Positions 7,708 through 15,357 of a stretch of DNA of 64,000 bases are shown here, one piece after another. The notes below the pieces were generated by a model. That model did not search any database. It saw only the letters and a program-made list of their open reading frames with translations, and was not told the origin of the DNA. Position numbers and translations under genes: made by a program. Source of the stretch: Lachnospiraceae bacterium (GTDB lineage Bacteria; Bacillota; Clostridia; Lachnospirales; Lachnospiraceae); contig JAFUXA010000004.1 in assembly GCA_017470985.1 (NCBI GenBank), positions 1 to 64,000 of the forward strand, given 5' to 3'. The first letter of the stretch is position 1. The number at the start of each line of letters is the position of its first letter.

Positions 7708-8124
7708 TCACCTTCTGCCTGCCTCGGATCTTTTTTCAAACTCATCAATAAAATCATAAAAGTTGTATATCTTTGATTCTCCTGCAAACTTGAAAGTAGC
7801 ATTTGTCCCTTCAGGGCAAGAATCTTTTAACATATCAAACAGAGATTTCTTTTTATCCTGATTGCTCTGTACTTTGTCATCCACATATTGATATAGTTCC
7901 TCTTCTGTAAAAACCCGACCAACAAACGATGGAAGCACATTTGGAGTATTCCCCATCTTCGTACGATCAAAGCCGTTCACTCCATCTTCCTTATACATAT
8001 CAGACAATACGCCTGCAAAGTCGTCTGTACCCTGATCCTCTGTAACTGTTTTTACTCTTTTTGTTGTTTGTGTAGATTGAACCCCATAGAAAATCCCATA
8101 ATTTCCTAAACCATTTATAGCCAT
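7708..8124 (-). CDS. Small unknown protein with Gly/Asn-rich N terminus
   Basis: A protein of 138 residues starting MAINGLGNYGIFYGVQSTQTT, again without a signal peptide but with the Gly/Asn/Thr-rich start seen in its neighbours. The middle contains DDFAGVLSDMYKEDG, and the end is charged (YDFIDEFEKRSEAGRR). I do not recognise a family. An AAGGAG site precedes the ATG at 8124; the longer frame upstream has none. It is cotranscribed with the 464-residue gene. A stem (ACCGCTC/GAGCGGT, 8164-8190) lies 40-66 nt upstream in the probable leader. Confidence 0.5.
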   Translation of the reverse strand: MAINGLGNYGIFYGVQSTQTTKRVKTVTEDQGTDDFAGVLSDMYKEDGVNGFDRTKMGNTPNVLPSFVGRVFTEEELYQYVDDKVQSNQDKKKSLFDMLKDSCPEGTNATFKFAGESKIYNFYDFIDEFEKRSEAGRR

Positions 8125-8163
8125 TTTTCTCCTTCCCGCAGCTCTTCCAATAAACAGAGCCAC

Positions 8164-8190
8164 ACCGCTCCCTGGAAAGGTCCGAGCGGT
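8164..8190 (-). promoter_or_regulatory. Leader hairpin before the 138-residue gene
   Basis: Perfect 7-bp arms ACCGCTC and GAGCGGT with a 13-nt loop, just upstream of the ribosome binding site region. It could be a control hairpin or a weak terminator. Confidence 0.35.
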
Positions 8191-8247
8191 ATTGTTTCAA
8201 TGTTGTTTATATTATTCCACCTTCAATAAACATATTTTCAAATAGAA

Positions 8248-8589
8248 CTATTCAGTTAAAACATACTTTTTCACAAGTATGTGATGACGAATAACCATAA
8301 TAACTATAGGAGCAAGAACCCCCACTACCAAGGGAATTCCTGAATATGAACTATCCCCAATAAACGCAGAGCATATCCACGAACATACAAGGCATACTCC
8401 GTAGATAACCCACATCGTGCCATGCTTCTTATTCCAAGCATTTACATCTGATAATCTCTCTTTTTCAGGTGGCTTTTCTCCTGTATAAAATCCCACGGGA
8501 TCTTTACTCTTCAATTGGCTGATTCCTATCCCAAACATTACCAGTGCAACCAAACCGAAAATCACCCCTGATATAATTGTTCCTGCCAT
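8248..8589 (-). CDS. Small membrane protein, three transmembrane segments
   Basis: A protein of 113 residues. One hydrophobic helix lies at the N terminus (GTIISGVIFGLVALVMFGIGI), then a soluble loop (GFYTGEKPPEKERLSDVNAW), then two more helices and a short basic tail. The GFYTGEKPP...DVNAWNKKHG pattern is one I associate with small uncharacterised membrane proteins of clostridia; no function is known to me. Of two adjacent ATG codons, the second (8589) has the better spacing from GGAGG. Its upstream region ends at the left edge of the insertion sequence (8652), so its original promoter may have been displaced. Confidence 0.6.
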   Translation of the reverse strand: MAGTIISGVIFGLVALVMFGIGISQLKSKDPVGFYTGEKPPEKERLSDVNAWNKKHGTMWVIYGVCLVCSWICSAFIGDSSYSGIPLVVGVLAPIVIMVIRHHILVKKYVLTE

Positions 8590-8801
8590 CATTTTCCTCC
8601 GTTTTATTACAATACAGTATTGCTGTTTGATTTGTATATTGATATGTACTCATCAATGCCATTAAGTTAGTGCCTCAGAGCACCTCTGCTATAGATTTTA
8701 CATCAAGGTAGTCATTAAGTTAAGCTGAACGGCTGGATGACCAGCAAATAATTCAGCGAATTTCTGTTGGAAGGAGTGATTGACCAAGATTTTTGGTACG
8801 A

Positions 8802-8824
8802 CAAAAAGACAGATTGTAAATCTG
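8802..8824 (-). terminator. Transposase terminator inside the insertion sequence
   Basis: Stem CAGATT-gta-AATCTG followed on the minus strand by a run of five T, about 30 nt after the transposase stop. Confidence 0.5.
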
Positions 8825-8853
8825 CCTCATAACAACATATAATAAAGGTGGTG

Positions 8854-10173
8854 CTAAGCTACCCTGTATACAAAATCCCGATTTCTCTTTGGTCGGAGCT
8901 TGATCGGATACTTTGCATCGCACTTGATATAACTCATGTGCTTTCTTATCAGGAGTAGCAGCTCTATTTCGTCACCACCTTGGCGTATGTATGAACGGCA
9001 TATATTCACGGTGGTGGCGAAGTTTATTTTTATCCGATATTTATCAGATGGACTCTTTTCCTGCGGCTTTAAACGGCTTGCGTGCTGATTGACTGCTTGG
9101 CAGAAGTTATAGACTACCATTCTGGCAGCGAGTTCCTGAGTAATGAAATCACGTTTCTTACTGTGAAAGTTTATGAGACCGATGGTGTATTTTAGCTGCC
9201 TGAAGCTAGTTTCCTCGCCCCATCTAAGCCTGTAAAGATCTTTTAATTCTTCCAGAGTAAACTGATCTTTAGGCAGGTTGGTCGCTACACATACATAGAT
9301 GCCTTCAGCAACCATGAATCTGGCTATACGGAAGGATATGTCAAAGTATTGACAGCCTTCATTTATGAAATCGAAATCCGTGTACTGGGGCAAGATGGTA
9401 TATGTCTCGGGCTTGCCTTGCGTTTCCCGTGTATGTCTTCTGGTGAGCGTTGTCTCGATATAGGTGTCAAATTCACTATCCGGAAGATCATATGCTGAAA
9501 GGATTCCATTGCTGGTTATATCCTTTACACGTATGAGAAAGAATTGGTCTTTCCTGATTATGTGTGCAAAGGTGTTAAAGCTTTCGTATCCTCTATCTGC
9601 AATGAAGACTGTTGGGATAGGTTCATTATATCGGTCAACCATCCTGTTCAAAGCCTGGCGCTCATGAAGCTTTTTCTTCCCTTGGATGTCAAAATCATAG
9701 TAGTTGCATCCGAGAAGATCAAACAGAGCATTGAGATGAATGGCGTTATATCCGGATTCACCTTCTTTTATAAAAGATTCTTCATCATCCGGATTTCTGA
9801 AGATATTGATATCAGAACCGTCGCAAGCCAGAAGCCGGTAACCTTTCAGAAGTGGAGAAGATAACGCAAGACATTCTGCGGTGAACAACCTAAACAAAAA
9901 TTCCCAACCCTCGACGAGTATCTTTTCCCTCTGTTGAACATAGGCGGATACACTTGGAGAGGATGAAGCATGACCGAAGTAATCAATGACTTCATTTGGG
10001 AGAGACTTGCTTTGAAGCTCAATCATAAACCGGATTGTATCTTCAAATGAGATTTTTCGTTTGCGAGTAAAATCTGTTTTTGGATTCTTGCAGAAAAGAT
10101 GATGAATGGAATCCAGTTCAGAGATGCAGGCATCAAGCCTTTCTTTGAGAGTGAGCATAAAAGTATCAGACAT
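8854..10173 (-). CDS. IS4-family transposase
   Basis: A protein of 439 residues and apparently intact. The DDE core is visible. The first Asp is in LLACDGSDINIF, the second in VFIADRGYESF, and the C-terminal signature is YRLRWGEETSFRQLKYTIGL, the Y-(2)-R-(3)-E-(6)-K pattern of the IS4 family. An AAGGAGG site precedes the ATG. A stem (CAGATT/AATCTG, 8810-8824) followed by T residues on the minus strand ends the transcript inside the element. Confidence 0.95.
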   Translation of the reverse strand: MSDTFMLTLKERLDACISELDSIHHLFCKNPKTDFTRKRKISFEDTIRFMIELQSKSLPNEVIDYFGHASSSPSVSAYVQQREKILVEGWEFLFRLFTAECLALSSPLLKGYRLLACDGSDINIFRNPDDEESFIKEGESGYNAIHLNALFDLLGCNYYDFDIQGKKKLHERQALNRMVDRYNEPIPTVFIADRGYESFNTFAHIIRKDQFFLIRVKDITSNGILSAYDLPDSEFDTYIETTLTRRHTRETQGKPETYTILPQYTDFDFINEGCQYFDISFRIARFMVAEGIYVCVATNLPKDQFTLEELKDLYRLRWGEETSFRQLKYTIGLINFHSKKRDFITQELAARMVVYNFCQAVNQHASRLKPQEKSPSDKYRIKINFATTVNICRSYIRQGGDEIELLLLIRKHMSYIKCDAKYPIKLRPKRNRDFVYRVA

Positions 10174-10356
10174 GTGGTAAACCTCCTTGAAATAAGTGTT
10201 TTCAAGGGCGGCGCAACATTTTTGACCACCTTTGTCAAGTACTTTTTGTAATAATTTTCAACTTTTTATAAAGAAAAAAGCGGCCTTCAGATTCATCTGA
10301 AAACCGCATAAATGTAACTGTTAACTGACTAACTTAATGGCATTGATTAATTCATT

Positions 10357-11016
10357 CTATACGGAAACATTTACAGATTTTCTTGTAAGTGTTTCTCCAT
10401 ACTCACCGCTTCCCTTCACAAGTGAATTATCTATGGATTCTCTCGTAATCCCATCTAATGCACCTGCCGGAATATCTTTACCTAATTCCCATTTTGGATC
10501 AGTCTTCTTACACGCATCATAGAACGCCTGCCTATATGCTTTTTCATATTGTTCAAGCGTCCATGTTCCTTTTAACCTATCTTCAGTCGGAACACTTAAC
10601 TGATATTTCTTAAATACCTCTGAGCGTCTTGTTGTATCACCGTTAGCTACACCGTTCTCTTGTTTGAAATGCCGCAGAGTTTCATTAAACATATTCTGTC
10701 TGGCGTCGTCAGAAATATTGATAATTTTATGTCTTTGAGAAATCGGAATGCCCGTTGCATCCATTCCGGCAACACCAAATCCATTAATCATTCTTCCGCT
10801 GGAATCGTACATCTTCATTTTGTTCTGGATAATGCGGTCACGACCTCCAAATGTTTCATAGATAAGTCGTTCCTCATCGGACATCATCGCTTCACTCTGA
10901 AGAATGCTCGCCATAGAATCTCTTTCCACAGCTTTGTACTGCGCACTGTTTTTATTTATACCAGTGTTTCCGCCATTAGAATTTATTCCAAATCCAGATC
11001 CTATTGATATCGACAT
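10357..11016 (-). CDS. Unknown protein, possible flagellar-type export substrate
   Basis: A protein of 219 residues beginning MSISIGSGFGINSNGGNTGI, a Gly/Ser/Asn-rich, uncharged start without a Sec signal. The middle has YETFGGRDRIIQNKMKMYDS and GVAGMDATGIPISQRHKI; the C terminus is helical, then KSVNVSV. From memory it resembles the uncharacterised DUF3879/DUF6033 groups of Firmicutes; this is unverified. The ATG at 11016 is 8 nt after AAGGAGGT; an in-frame ATG at 11022 is too close to it. A sigma-28-like promoter lies about 80 nt upstream. The insertion sequence begins 10 bp past the stop. Confidence 0.55.
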   Translation of the reverse strand: MSISIGSGFGINSNGGNTGINKNSAQYKAVERDSMASILQSEAMMSDEERLIYETFGGRDRIIQNKMKMYDSSGRMINGFGVAGMDATGIPISQRHKIINISDDARQNMFNETLRHFKQENGVANGDTTRRSEVFKKYQLSVPTEDRLKGTWTLEQYEKAYRQAFYDACKKTDPKWELGKDIPAGALDGITRESIDNSLVKGSGEYGETLTRKSVNVSV

Positions 11017-11092
11017 AAGCATTTACCTCCTTGTAAACACATTTGCTGTTTTCCGTACAGCAAAAGATGGAGAATATACTCCTCCAATCTCT

Positions 11093-11119
11093 ATATCGAC
11101 ATCCAACAGCAAAATCTTA
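11093..11119 (-). promoter_or_regulatory. Sigma-28 (FliA/SigD)-like promoter
   Basis: On the minus strand: TAAG, a 15-nt spacer, then GTCGATAT. The SigD consensus known from Bacillus is TAAA, about 15 nt, GCCGATAT; each half here differs by one base. It is positioned correctly for the gene starting at 11016. Confidence 0.45.
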
Positions 11120-11137
11120 ACAAGGAAATAAATTTTT

Positions 11138-11305
11138 TTAGAATCGATCCATATCATCCTGACTTGCCAGCTGATCATGTGGCTCGTCATCCCTCTGAAG
11201 TTCCGTGTACATATCCACAAAGGCACCCTCGGGGATCTGTATCTGACCGGTGCTTATTTTTCTTGGTCTCCCAAATACTGAGTACCATCCTTCTACTGCA
11301 ATAAT
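11138..11305 (-). pseudogene. Orphan C-terminal gene fragment
   Basis: An open frame of 55 codons without a start, reading WYSVFGRPRKISTGQIQIPE and then acidic residues to a stop at 11138. The composition looks like real protein, but it begins inside the end of the macrodomain gene in another frame. It is probably the tail of a gene whose front was lost when the macrodomain module arrived. Confidence 0.35.
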
Positions 11306-12072
11306 TCACTATATATCTCTAAATCCAAATCCTTGTAAACATTAAATACAACCTTCATCTGGCTACCGGTCTCAGCCAGCCACGCTTTTACGGTATCAAC
11401 AGCTATCTCTGCTGCCCTCTGATTTGGAAACATAAAGACTCCGGTTGATATACAGCACAGTGCAATACTCTCTACATTATTCTCTTCTGCAATATCCAAG
11501 CAGGATCTATAACAAGATGCCAATAGCTCTTCATGTCTTTTAGTCAGCGATCCTTGCACTATTGGACCCACGGTATGAATAACATATTTACACGGAAGAT
11601 TGTATGCAGGAGTAATCTTTGCTTTACCTGTAGGTTCCTCATGCCCTTGTGCTCTCATAATGCAATTGCACTTAAATCTTAGAGAAAGCCCGGCTTTGCT
11701 GTGAATAATATTATCCGCACAATTATGAAGCGGGCTGAAACACCCTAATAAAGCACTATTGGCAGGGTTCGTTATAGCATCTACCTTCAGTGTTGTCATA
11801 TCCCCTTGCCAAAGAAAAATCCTACTATCGCTTTCTATAGGTTTAAGACTCTCAATATCAGTTATACCAGCTCGTTTATTCTCTTCTTGAAGATATTCAT
11901 CCTGGATTTCCAGAAACTCAGTTGAAAGATCCTTAGGCATCCATACATTCATCAGTGCGCGAAGCAAATCTTTTTGACCTTGTTCATCGTTAGGTATCGG
12001 GTAATTGCTTAATTGATTATCGTCTTTTTGAAGTTCATTTATTAACCAAATTCGTTGTTCTTCGTGAGTCAT
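11293..12072 (-). CDS. Zinc-type macrodomain protein, predicted protein-ADP-ribose hydrolase
   Basis: A protein of 259 residues. The macrodomain spans about 85-255. The ADP-ribose-binding signature is present (VDAITNPANSALLG), followed by GCFSPLHNCADNIIH, which matches the zinc-binding insertion (Cys, His, Cys) of the zinc-dependent macrodomain class. The phosphate loop is CISTGVFMFPNQRAA. Known members remove ADP-ribose from proteins. The N-terminal 80 residues are the helical extension usual in this class. Relatives often pair with a SirTM ADP-ribosyltransferase, but here the partner is a double-HTH protein whose gene overlaps this one by 4 nt. Confidence 0.85.
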   Translation of the reverse strand: MTHEEQRIWLINELQKDDNQLSNYPIPNDEQGQKDLLRALMNVWMPKDLSTEFLEIQDEYLQEENKRAGITDIESLKPIESDSRIFLWQGDMTTLKVDAITNPANSALLGCFSPLHNCADNIIHSKAGLSLRFKCNCIMRAQGHEEPTGKAKITPAYNLPCKYVIHTVGPIVQGSLTKRHEELLASCYRSCLDIAEENNVESIALCCISTGVFMFPNQRAAEIAVDTVKAWLAETGSQMKVVFNVYKDLDLEIYSELLQ

Positions 12073-12635
12073 GAGATATCAACTCCTTTTTCTTTTGCCA
12101 TTTCCTTAATGATATTATATGCCTCTCTGCTGGGATGATGTTCGTTAATTTCTGCTTCCCATATACTTACAGTGCTTCGATCAACGCCAACGATTGGTGC
12201 AAAGTCTTTTTGAGATACCCCGTAAGCAACTCTTATAGCCTTAATCTTCTTTCCGAACCCAGGCAAGCAGAAACGCGTATATTCATCCATCAGTTCTTCA
12301 GGATCAATATTTAGGGCCTTGCCAATCAAAACCGCATTTTTATAATGAATCGGATTAAATCCCTTTTCAAGATTAACAACTCCATATTCCGTCATACCTA
12401 GTATATCGGCAAGTTCTGATTTACTAATTCCATTCTTCTCACGATAATATTGAAGAATTGCACCGGGCGAACAATTCTCCGGCTTCGATATCATTGGAAT
12501 CGCAAGGTTTACAAGCACCTTGCCTAAGCGCATTTGAGCACCTGTGTGATTGAGTATAGTATCGCGTTCTTCACTCATATCCTCATCGTTATAATACTTT
12601 TCACATAGTCTACATTTTAGTTTCTTTTCTTCCAT
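12069..12635 (-). CDS. DNA-binding protein with two HTH (XRE) domains
   Basis: A protein of 188 residues. The N terminus has a CRLC pair that could hold zinc. The first HTH is at about 68-110 (GISKSELADILGMTEYGVVN), the second at about 130-165 (GVSQKDFAPIVGVDRSTVSI). Its stop overlaps the macrodomain start (ATGA), so the two are translated together and probably act together. A plausible role is autoregulation of the pair or sensing for the macrodomain. AAGGGG precedes the ATG. No partner ADP-ribosyltransferase is visible nearby. Confidence 0.75.
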   Translation of the reverse strand: MEEKKLKCRLCEKYYNDEDMSEERDTILNHTGAQMRLGKVLVNLAIPMISKPENCSPGAILQYYREKNGISKSELADILGMTEYGVVNLEKGFNPIHYKNAVLIGKALNIDPEELMDEYTRFCLPGFGKKIKAIRVAYGVSQKDFAPIVGVDRSTVSIWEAEINEHHPSREAYNIIKEMAKEKGVDIS

Positions 12636-12704
12636 ATCCCCTTTTCCGATCTTCCTTTTACTTATGATTCTATCCCCTTATATGTCACATAATATATACT
12701 TTAA

Positions 12705-12737
12705 CCAAAAAAGAGCCTCTAGCACTACTAGAGACTC
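12705..12737 (-). terminator. Terminator of the EAL gene
   Basis: Stem GAGTCTCTAG/CTAGAGGCTC (12713-12737, minus strand) followed by six T. It starts immediately after the stop codon at 12739. Confidence 0.8.
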
Positions 12738-12738
12738 C

Positions 12739-13443
12739 CTATTCCGGCATTCCTAAGTAATAACCCTGGAAGAAATCTGCACCAAGCTCTTTCATAGTGT
12801 TAAACTCAGCCTCAGTTTCTATTCCTTCTGCTACTACATTCATTTTCTTCGCATGGAATGTATCAATCATTTCTTTAATACGAATCTGTCTGAACTTATC
12901 CTTATCGATATCAGTAAGTAATGTTCTATCAATCTTTACAATATCTGGATTAGCAGCTTTAACTACATCCAAAGTATTAAGTCCAGTTCCAAAATCATCA
13001 ATAGCAATCTGGTTATCATTAATATCTGCTATTTTTCTTTTTGCTTCAGCAATATCAATCGACAAATATGGATACTCTAACGTTTCCAAAATCATTGCAT
13101 TCTTATCATCACCAAAGTATTCAATATATGCATTTACTTCTTCCTCTGTAAATATCTCACACGGAAATGTATTTACCGAAAGAATTTCCTTATAGCCTCT
13201 CATAAAATATGCCTGAGTTGCTCCAAATAAAGTTGCCACCTCAAGTATATGAAGCTTATCCTGTTCCTGATACTCGGTAATCAGCTCCATAACATCCTTA
13301 TCGTGTGGACGCATCAATGCTTCTCTCGCATATATTGTCTTTCCATCTGGATAAAATATTGGCTGGAATACATATTCAATTTTCAATTCTGATAATGCTG
13401 CCAAAATGTCTTCTGATAATGGCAAATCGTCAAAATATATCAT
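12739..13443 (-). CDS. EAL-domain cyclic-di-GMP phosphodiesterase
   Basis: A single-domain protein of 234 residues. The catalytic features of EAL enzymes are present: EALMR (metal and substrate binding), SVNTFP (Asn), LETLEY (Glu), IDDFGTG (the DDFG loop), VKIDRTLL (Lys), VAEGIE and FFQGYYLG. It should therefore hydrolyse cyclic-di-GMP. There is no transmembrane or sensor domain. TAGGGA precedes the ATG, and it has its own terminator, so it is a single-gene unit. A cyclic-di-GMP hydrolase on a mobile element may alter host motility or attachment; that is inference. Confidence 0.85.
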   Translation of the reverse strand: MIYFDDLPLSEDILAALSELKIEYVFQPIFYPDGKTIYAREALMRPHDKDVMELITEYQEQDKLHILEVATLFGATQAYFMRGYKEILSVNTFPCEIFTEEEVNAYIEYFGDDKNAMILETLEYPYLSIDIAEAKRKIADINDNQIAIDDFGTGLNTLDVVKAANPDIVKIDRTLLTDIDKDKFRQIRIKEMIDTFHAKKMNVVAEGIETEAEFNTMKELGADFFQGYYLGMPE

Positions 13444-13526
13444 ATTACTAATTCCCTAGATAAAATTGCGTATGAAAATAACGCAAAGTACTACTCTTAC
13501 ATTGTATCAAAAGCTTTTTTCTTAGT

Positions 13527-13679
13527 CTATAAATCTTTATCAGCAATCTCTATATCAATTTCAGATCCGTTTTCATCTCTTAACAAGACTTTGTCCATAG
13601 CCACATAATCATCCGGACGCTCCTCACAACCGTAATCCGGTTCCATGATTTTCTTTACGATATACTTCAATCTAAACAT
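13527..13679 (-). CDS. Small 50-residue protein, possibly shortened
   Basis: It reads MFRLKYIVKKIMEPDYGCEE, then DYVAMDKVLLRDENGSEIDI, ending ADKDL. The EPDYGCEERPD...VLLRDENG pattern matches a small uncharacterised protein I recall from many Lachnospiraceae. Those usually continue for about 15-20 residues, ending with an acidic EGD-type tail, so this copy may be truncated by its TAG. It begins three bases after the GIY-YIG stop, with only TAGGAG directly abutting the ATG, so translation probably depends on coupling. Confidence 0.5.
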   Translation of the reverse strand: MFRLKYIVKKIMEPDYGCEERPDDYVAMDKVLLRDENGSEIDIEIADKDL

Positions 13680-13682
13680 CTC

Positions 13683-14513
13683 CTACAAATCTTTTAATTT
13701 CGTTCCGTTCTCGGTTTTCCAATCAACATTACCATTGGATGTATGTCCAAGTATTACAGCCGATGCAGCGGATGGAGCACTAAACTCATAATCCTTTTGG
13801 AATACCCCATCCTTTATCACTTCTTCTTTGATAAGAGTATTTCTCAGATTAAAATATCCTTTTCCCTGTGTCTCTAAAGACGGCACTGTATGATCGGATA
13901 TTTTCGATCCGGACAGAACTGTAAAACCACCGGTGCTAACAAATCCTTTTGCACTAGCCTCAGTCCCCTTGCAATATAAGTAAACTGTGTCATCCGTAGC
14001 CTTTGGTACAGGAACAAGCACTTTATATCCAAGTGTATTGATAAGGATCTTCACGTTATCAATAAACTCTTCCATAGTAGCAATCTGGGCTTCCTTCAGC
14101 ACAGTGTTCTTATACGTATTCTTCGTCAGAATCGAATACCTGCCGCAGTCCTTAGCAATCTCAACAAAGCGATTTTCTAAATATCGAATCAATGCTTTAT
14201 TCAGATCTCTTCCAACAAAGATAACCGCCGTATTCCAATAATACTTTTCTTTGCCGGACTGATAATCTCTAAGATGCTGAGTGAGTCTATCTAATACATT
14301 TTCTGCCTCTCCGATATATACAGAATCTGTACCGTCATCTTCCTGGCACATAAGGAAGTAAACCCCGACACCTTTGATGTCGTCCCGGTCACAACCTGTA
14401 ATCTCTGTTCTTGGTATCTTAATGGCTTTTCCATTCCAATTTGATAATTCCGCTGTTGTCAAACTATCTGCTGAGCCATTTACAAGAAAGAGTTCAATAG
14501 CTTTTCCATACAT
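13683..14513 (-). CDS. GIY-YIG nuclease-fold protein with DUF4357-like C terminus
   Basis: A protein of 276 residues. The GIY-YIG fold lies at about 45-135: GVGVYFLMCQ and SVYIGEAENVLDRLTQHL give the paired motifs, and the catalytic-type Glu follows in YLENRFVEIA. The C-terminal half (GTEASAKGFVSTGGFTVLSGS, then HTSNGNVDWKTENG) resembles DUF4357, often fused to GIY-YIG. This combination is frequent in mobile and defence-associated DNA; the substrate is unknown. TAGGAGGG precedes the ATG at 14513. It lies 24 nt after the HTH gene and is likely cotranscribed with it. Confidence 0.8.
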   Translation of the reverse strand: MYGKAIELFLVNGSADSLTTAELSNWNGKAIKIPRTEITGCDRDDIKGVGVYFLMCQEDDGTDSVYIGEAENVLDRLTQHLRDYQSGKEKYYWNTAVIFVGRDLNKALIRYLENRFVEIAKDCGRYSILTKNTYKNTVLKEAQIATMEEFIDNVKILINTLGYKVLVPVPKATDDTVYLYCKGTEASAKGFVSTGGFTVLSGSKISDHTVPSLETQGKGYFNLRNTLIKEEVIKDGVFQKDYEFSAPSAASAVILGHTSNGNVDWKTENGTKLKDL

Positions 14514-14537
14514 CTTGTAATCCCTCCTATAAACCAA

Positions 14538-14741
14538 TTATGATTTGTCATCATTCCTGTTTTTTCTGTATTTTCCACTCTTTATTCTCGCATCTTCAGG
14601 CTTATTGGCATCTGCTGGAATTGCCCACGAATAACCTATTCTTACTGCGCCTTCGATTCTGTTTTCCGAACATAGCACCTGTATACGCCTTTTGGATATT
14701 CCCCATTCATCCGCCATTTCTCGAATTGATTTATATTCCAT
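14538..14741 (-). CDS. Small HTH DNA-binding protein
   Basis: A protein of 67 residues. The sequence SIREMADEWGISKRRIQVLC is a helix-turn-helix of the MerR/excisionase type, followed by the wing-like RIEGAVRIGYSWAIPADA, a pattern seen in small regulators of mobile elements. The C terminus is basic. The ATG at 14741 has GGAG 5 nt before it. It precedes the GIY-YIG gene and may regulate it. Its upstream region leads directly into the first silent HsdS cassette. Confidence 0.7.
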   Translation of the reverse strand: MEYKSIREMADEWGISKRRIQVLCSENRIEGAVRIGYSWAIPADANKPEDARIKSGKYRKNRNDDKS

Positions 14742-14817
14742 GCATTCTCCACCTATATGTTGCAATTAATAGTTGTTCTAATTATATTCTCAAATGCGAA
14801 CAAAATCAAACATATTC

Positions 14818-15346
14818 TTGGGAACAGCGTAAGTTCTCAGATTTGGTTCTGATAGAGCGTGGTGGATCTCCTAGACCAATCGATGATTACATAACAGATT
14901 TATCCGATGGTCTTAACTGGGTAAAGATTGGAGACGCACCTTCACAAGGTCGGTATATTACAAAAACTGCTGAAAAAATAAAACCTGAAGGATTATCCAA
15001 AACGAGACAGGTACAGCCTGGCGACCTTATTCTTTCTAACTCGATGAGCTTCGGAAAACCTTATATTATGGGGATAAATGGCTGTATTCATGACGGTTGG
15101 TTACTCATAAGGGATACTCAAAATAGGTTTGATTTAAAGTTCTTATGCCATATGCTTGGAACAGACCAGATGCTTAATCAATACAGGATGTTTGCTGCCG
15201 GTAGTACGGTCAACAACTTAAATAAAGAGCTTGTAGGAAATACAACTGTATCCCTTCCTTCGGTTGGTGAACAGCGAGTTATTGGGGAGTATCTGGAGTC
15301 TGTTGATGACCTTATCACCCTTCAACAGCGTGAGCACTCAGAGTGA
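14818..15346 (+). pseudogene. Silent HsdS specificity cassette 1 (inverted)
   Basis: This promoterless target-recognition module lies on the strand opposite hsdS. It begins in the repeat encoding WEQRK (14818-14835) and ends in the repeat encoding LITLQQR (15310-15334), followed by EHSE and a stop. In between lies about 475 bp encoding a type I specificity domain (VLIERGGSPRPIDDYITDLS, DGLNWVKIGDAPSQGRYI, then a conserved QRVIGEYLESVDDL helix). There is no start codon or ribosome binding site of its own. The open frame extends upstream only by chance. It becomes useful only when recombination places it behind the hsdS leader. Confidence 0.8.
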
Positions 15347-15357
15347 TAAGGTTGTCT

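Larger units (their letters stand above)
8652..10347 (-). mobile_element. IS4-family insertion sequence, 1,696 bp
   Basis: It is bounded by perfect 20-bp inverted repeats, ATCAATGCCATTAAGTTAGT at the left and its complement at 10328-10347. A related internal copy (CATCAA, then CATTAAGTTA) lies about 50 nt inside the left end. One intact transposase gene fills it. I see no clear target duplication next to the ends. It sits 10 bp past the stop of the 219-residue gene and about 60 bp upstream of the 113-residue membrane gene, so it separates what may have been one operon. Confidence 0.85.

Noticed and set aside
8652-10347. Target site duplication of the insertion sequence
   Set aside because: The bases outside the 20-bp ends do not match each other, so no duplication is claimed.
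11293-12635. DarT/DarG-type DNA ADP-ribosylation toxin-antitoxin pair
   Set aside because: The macrodomain has the zinc signature of the other class, and the partner is a double-HTH protein without DarT features.
14540-14817. Long N-terminal extension of the plus-strand HsdS frame
   Set aside because: It is antisense to the small HTH gene and precedes the A repeat; it is open by chance.
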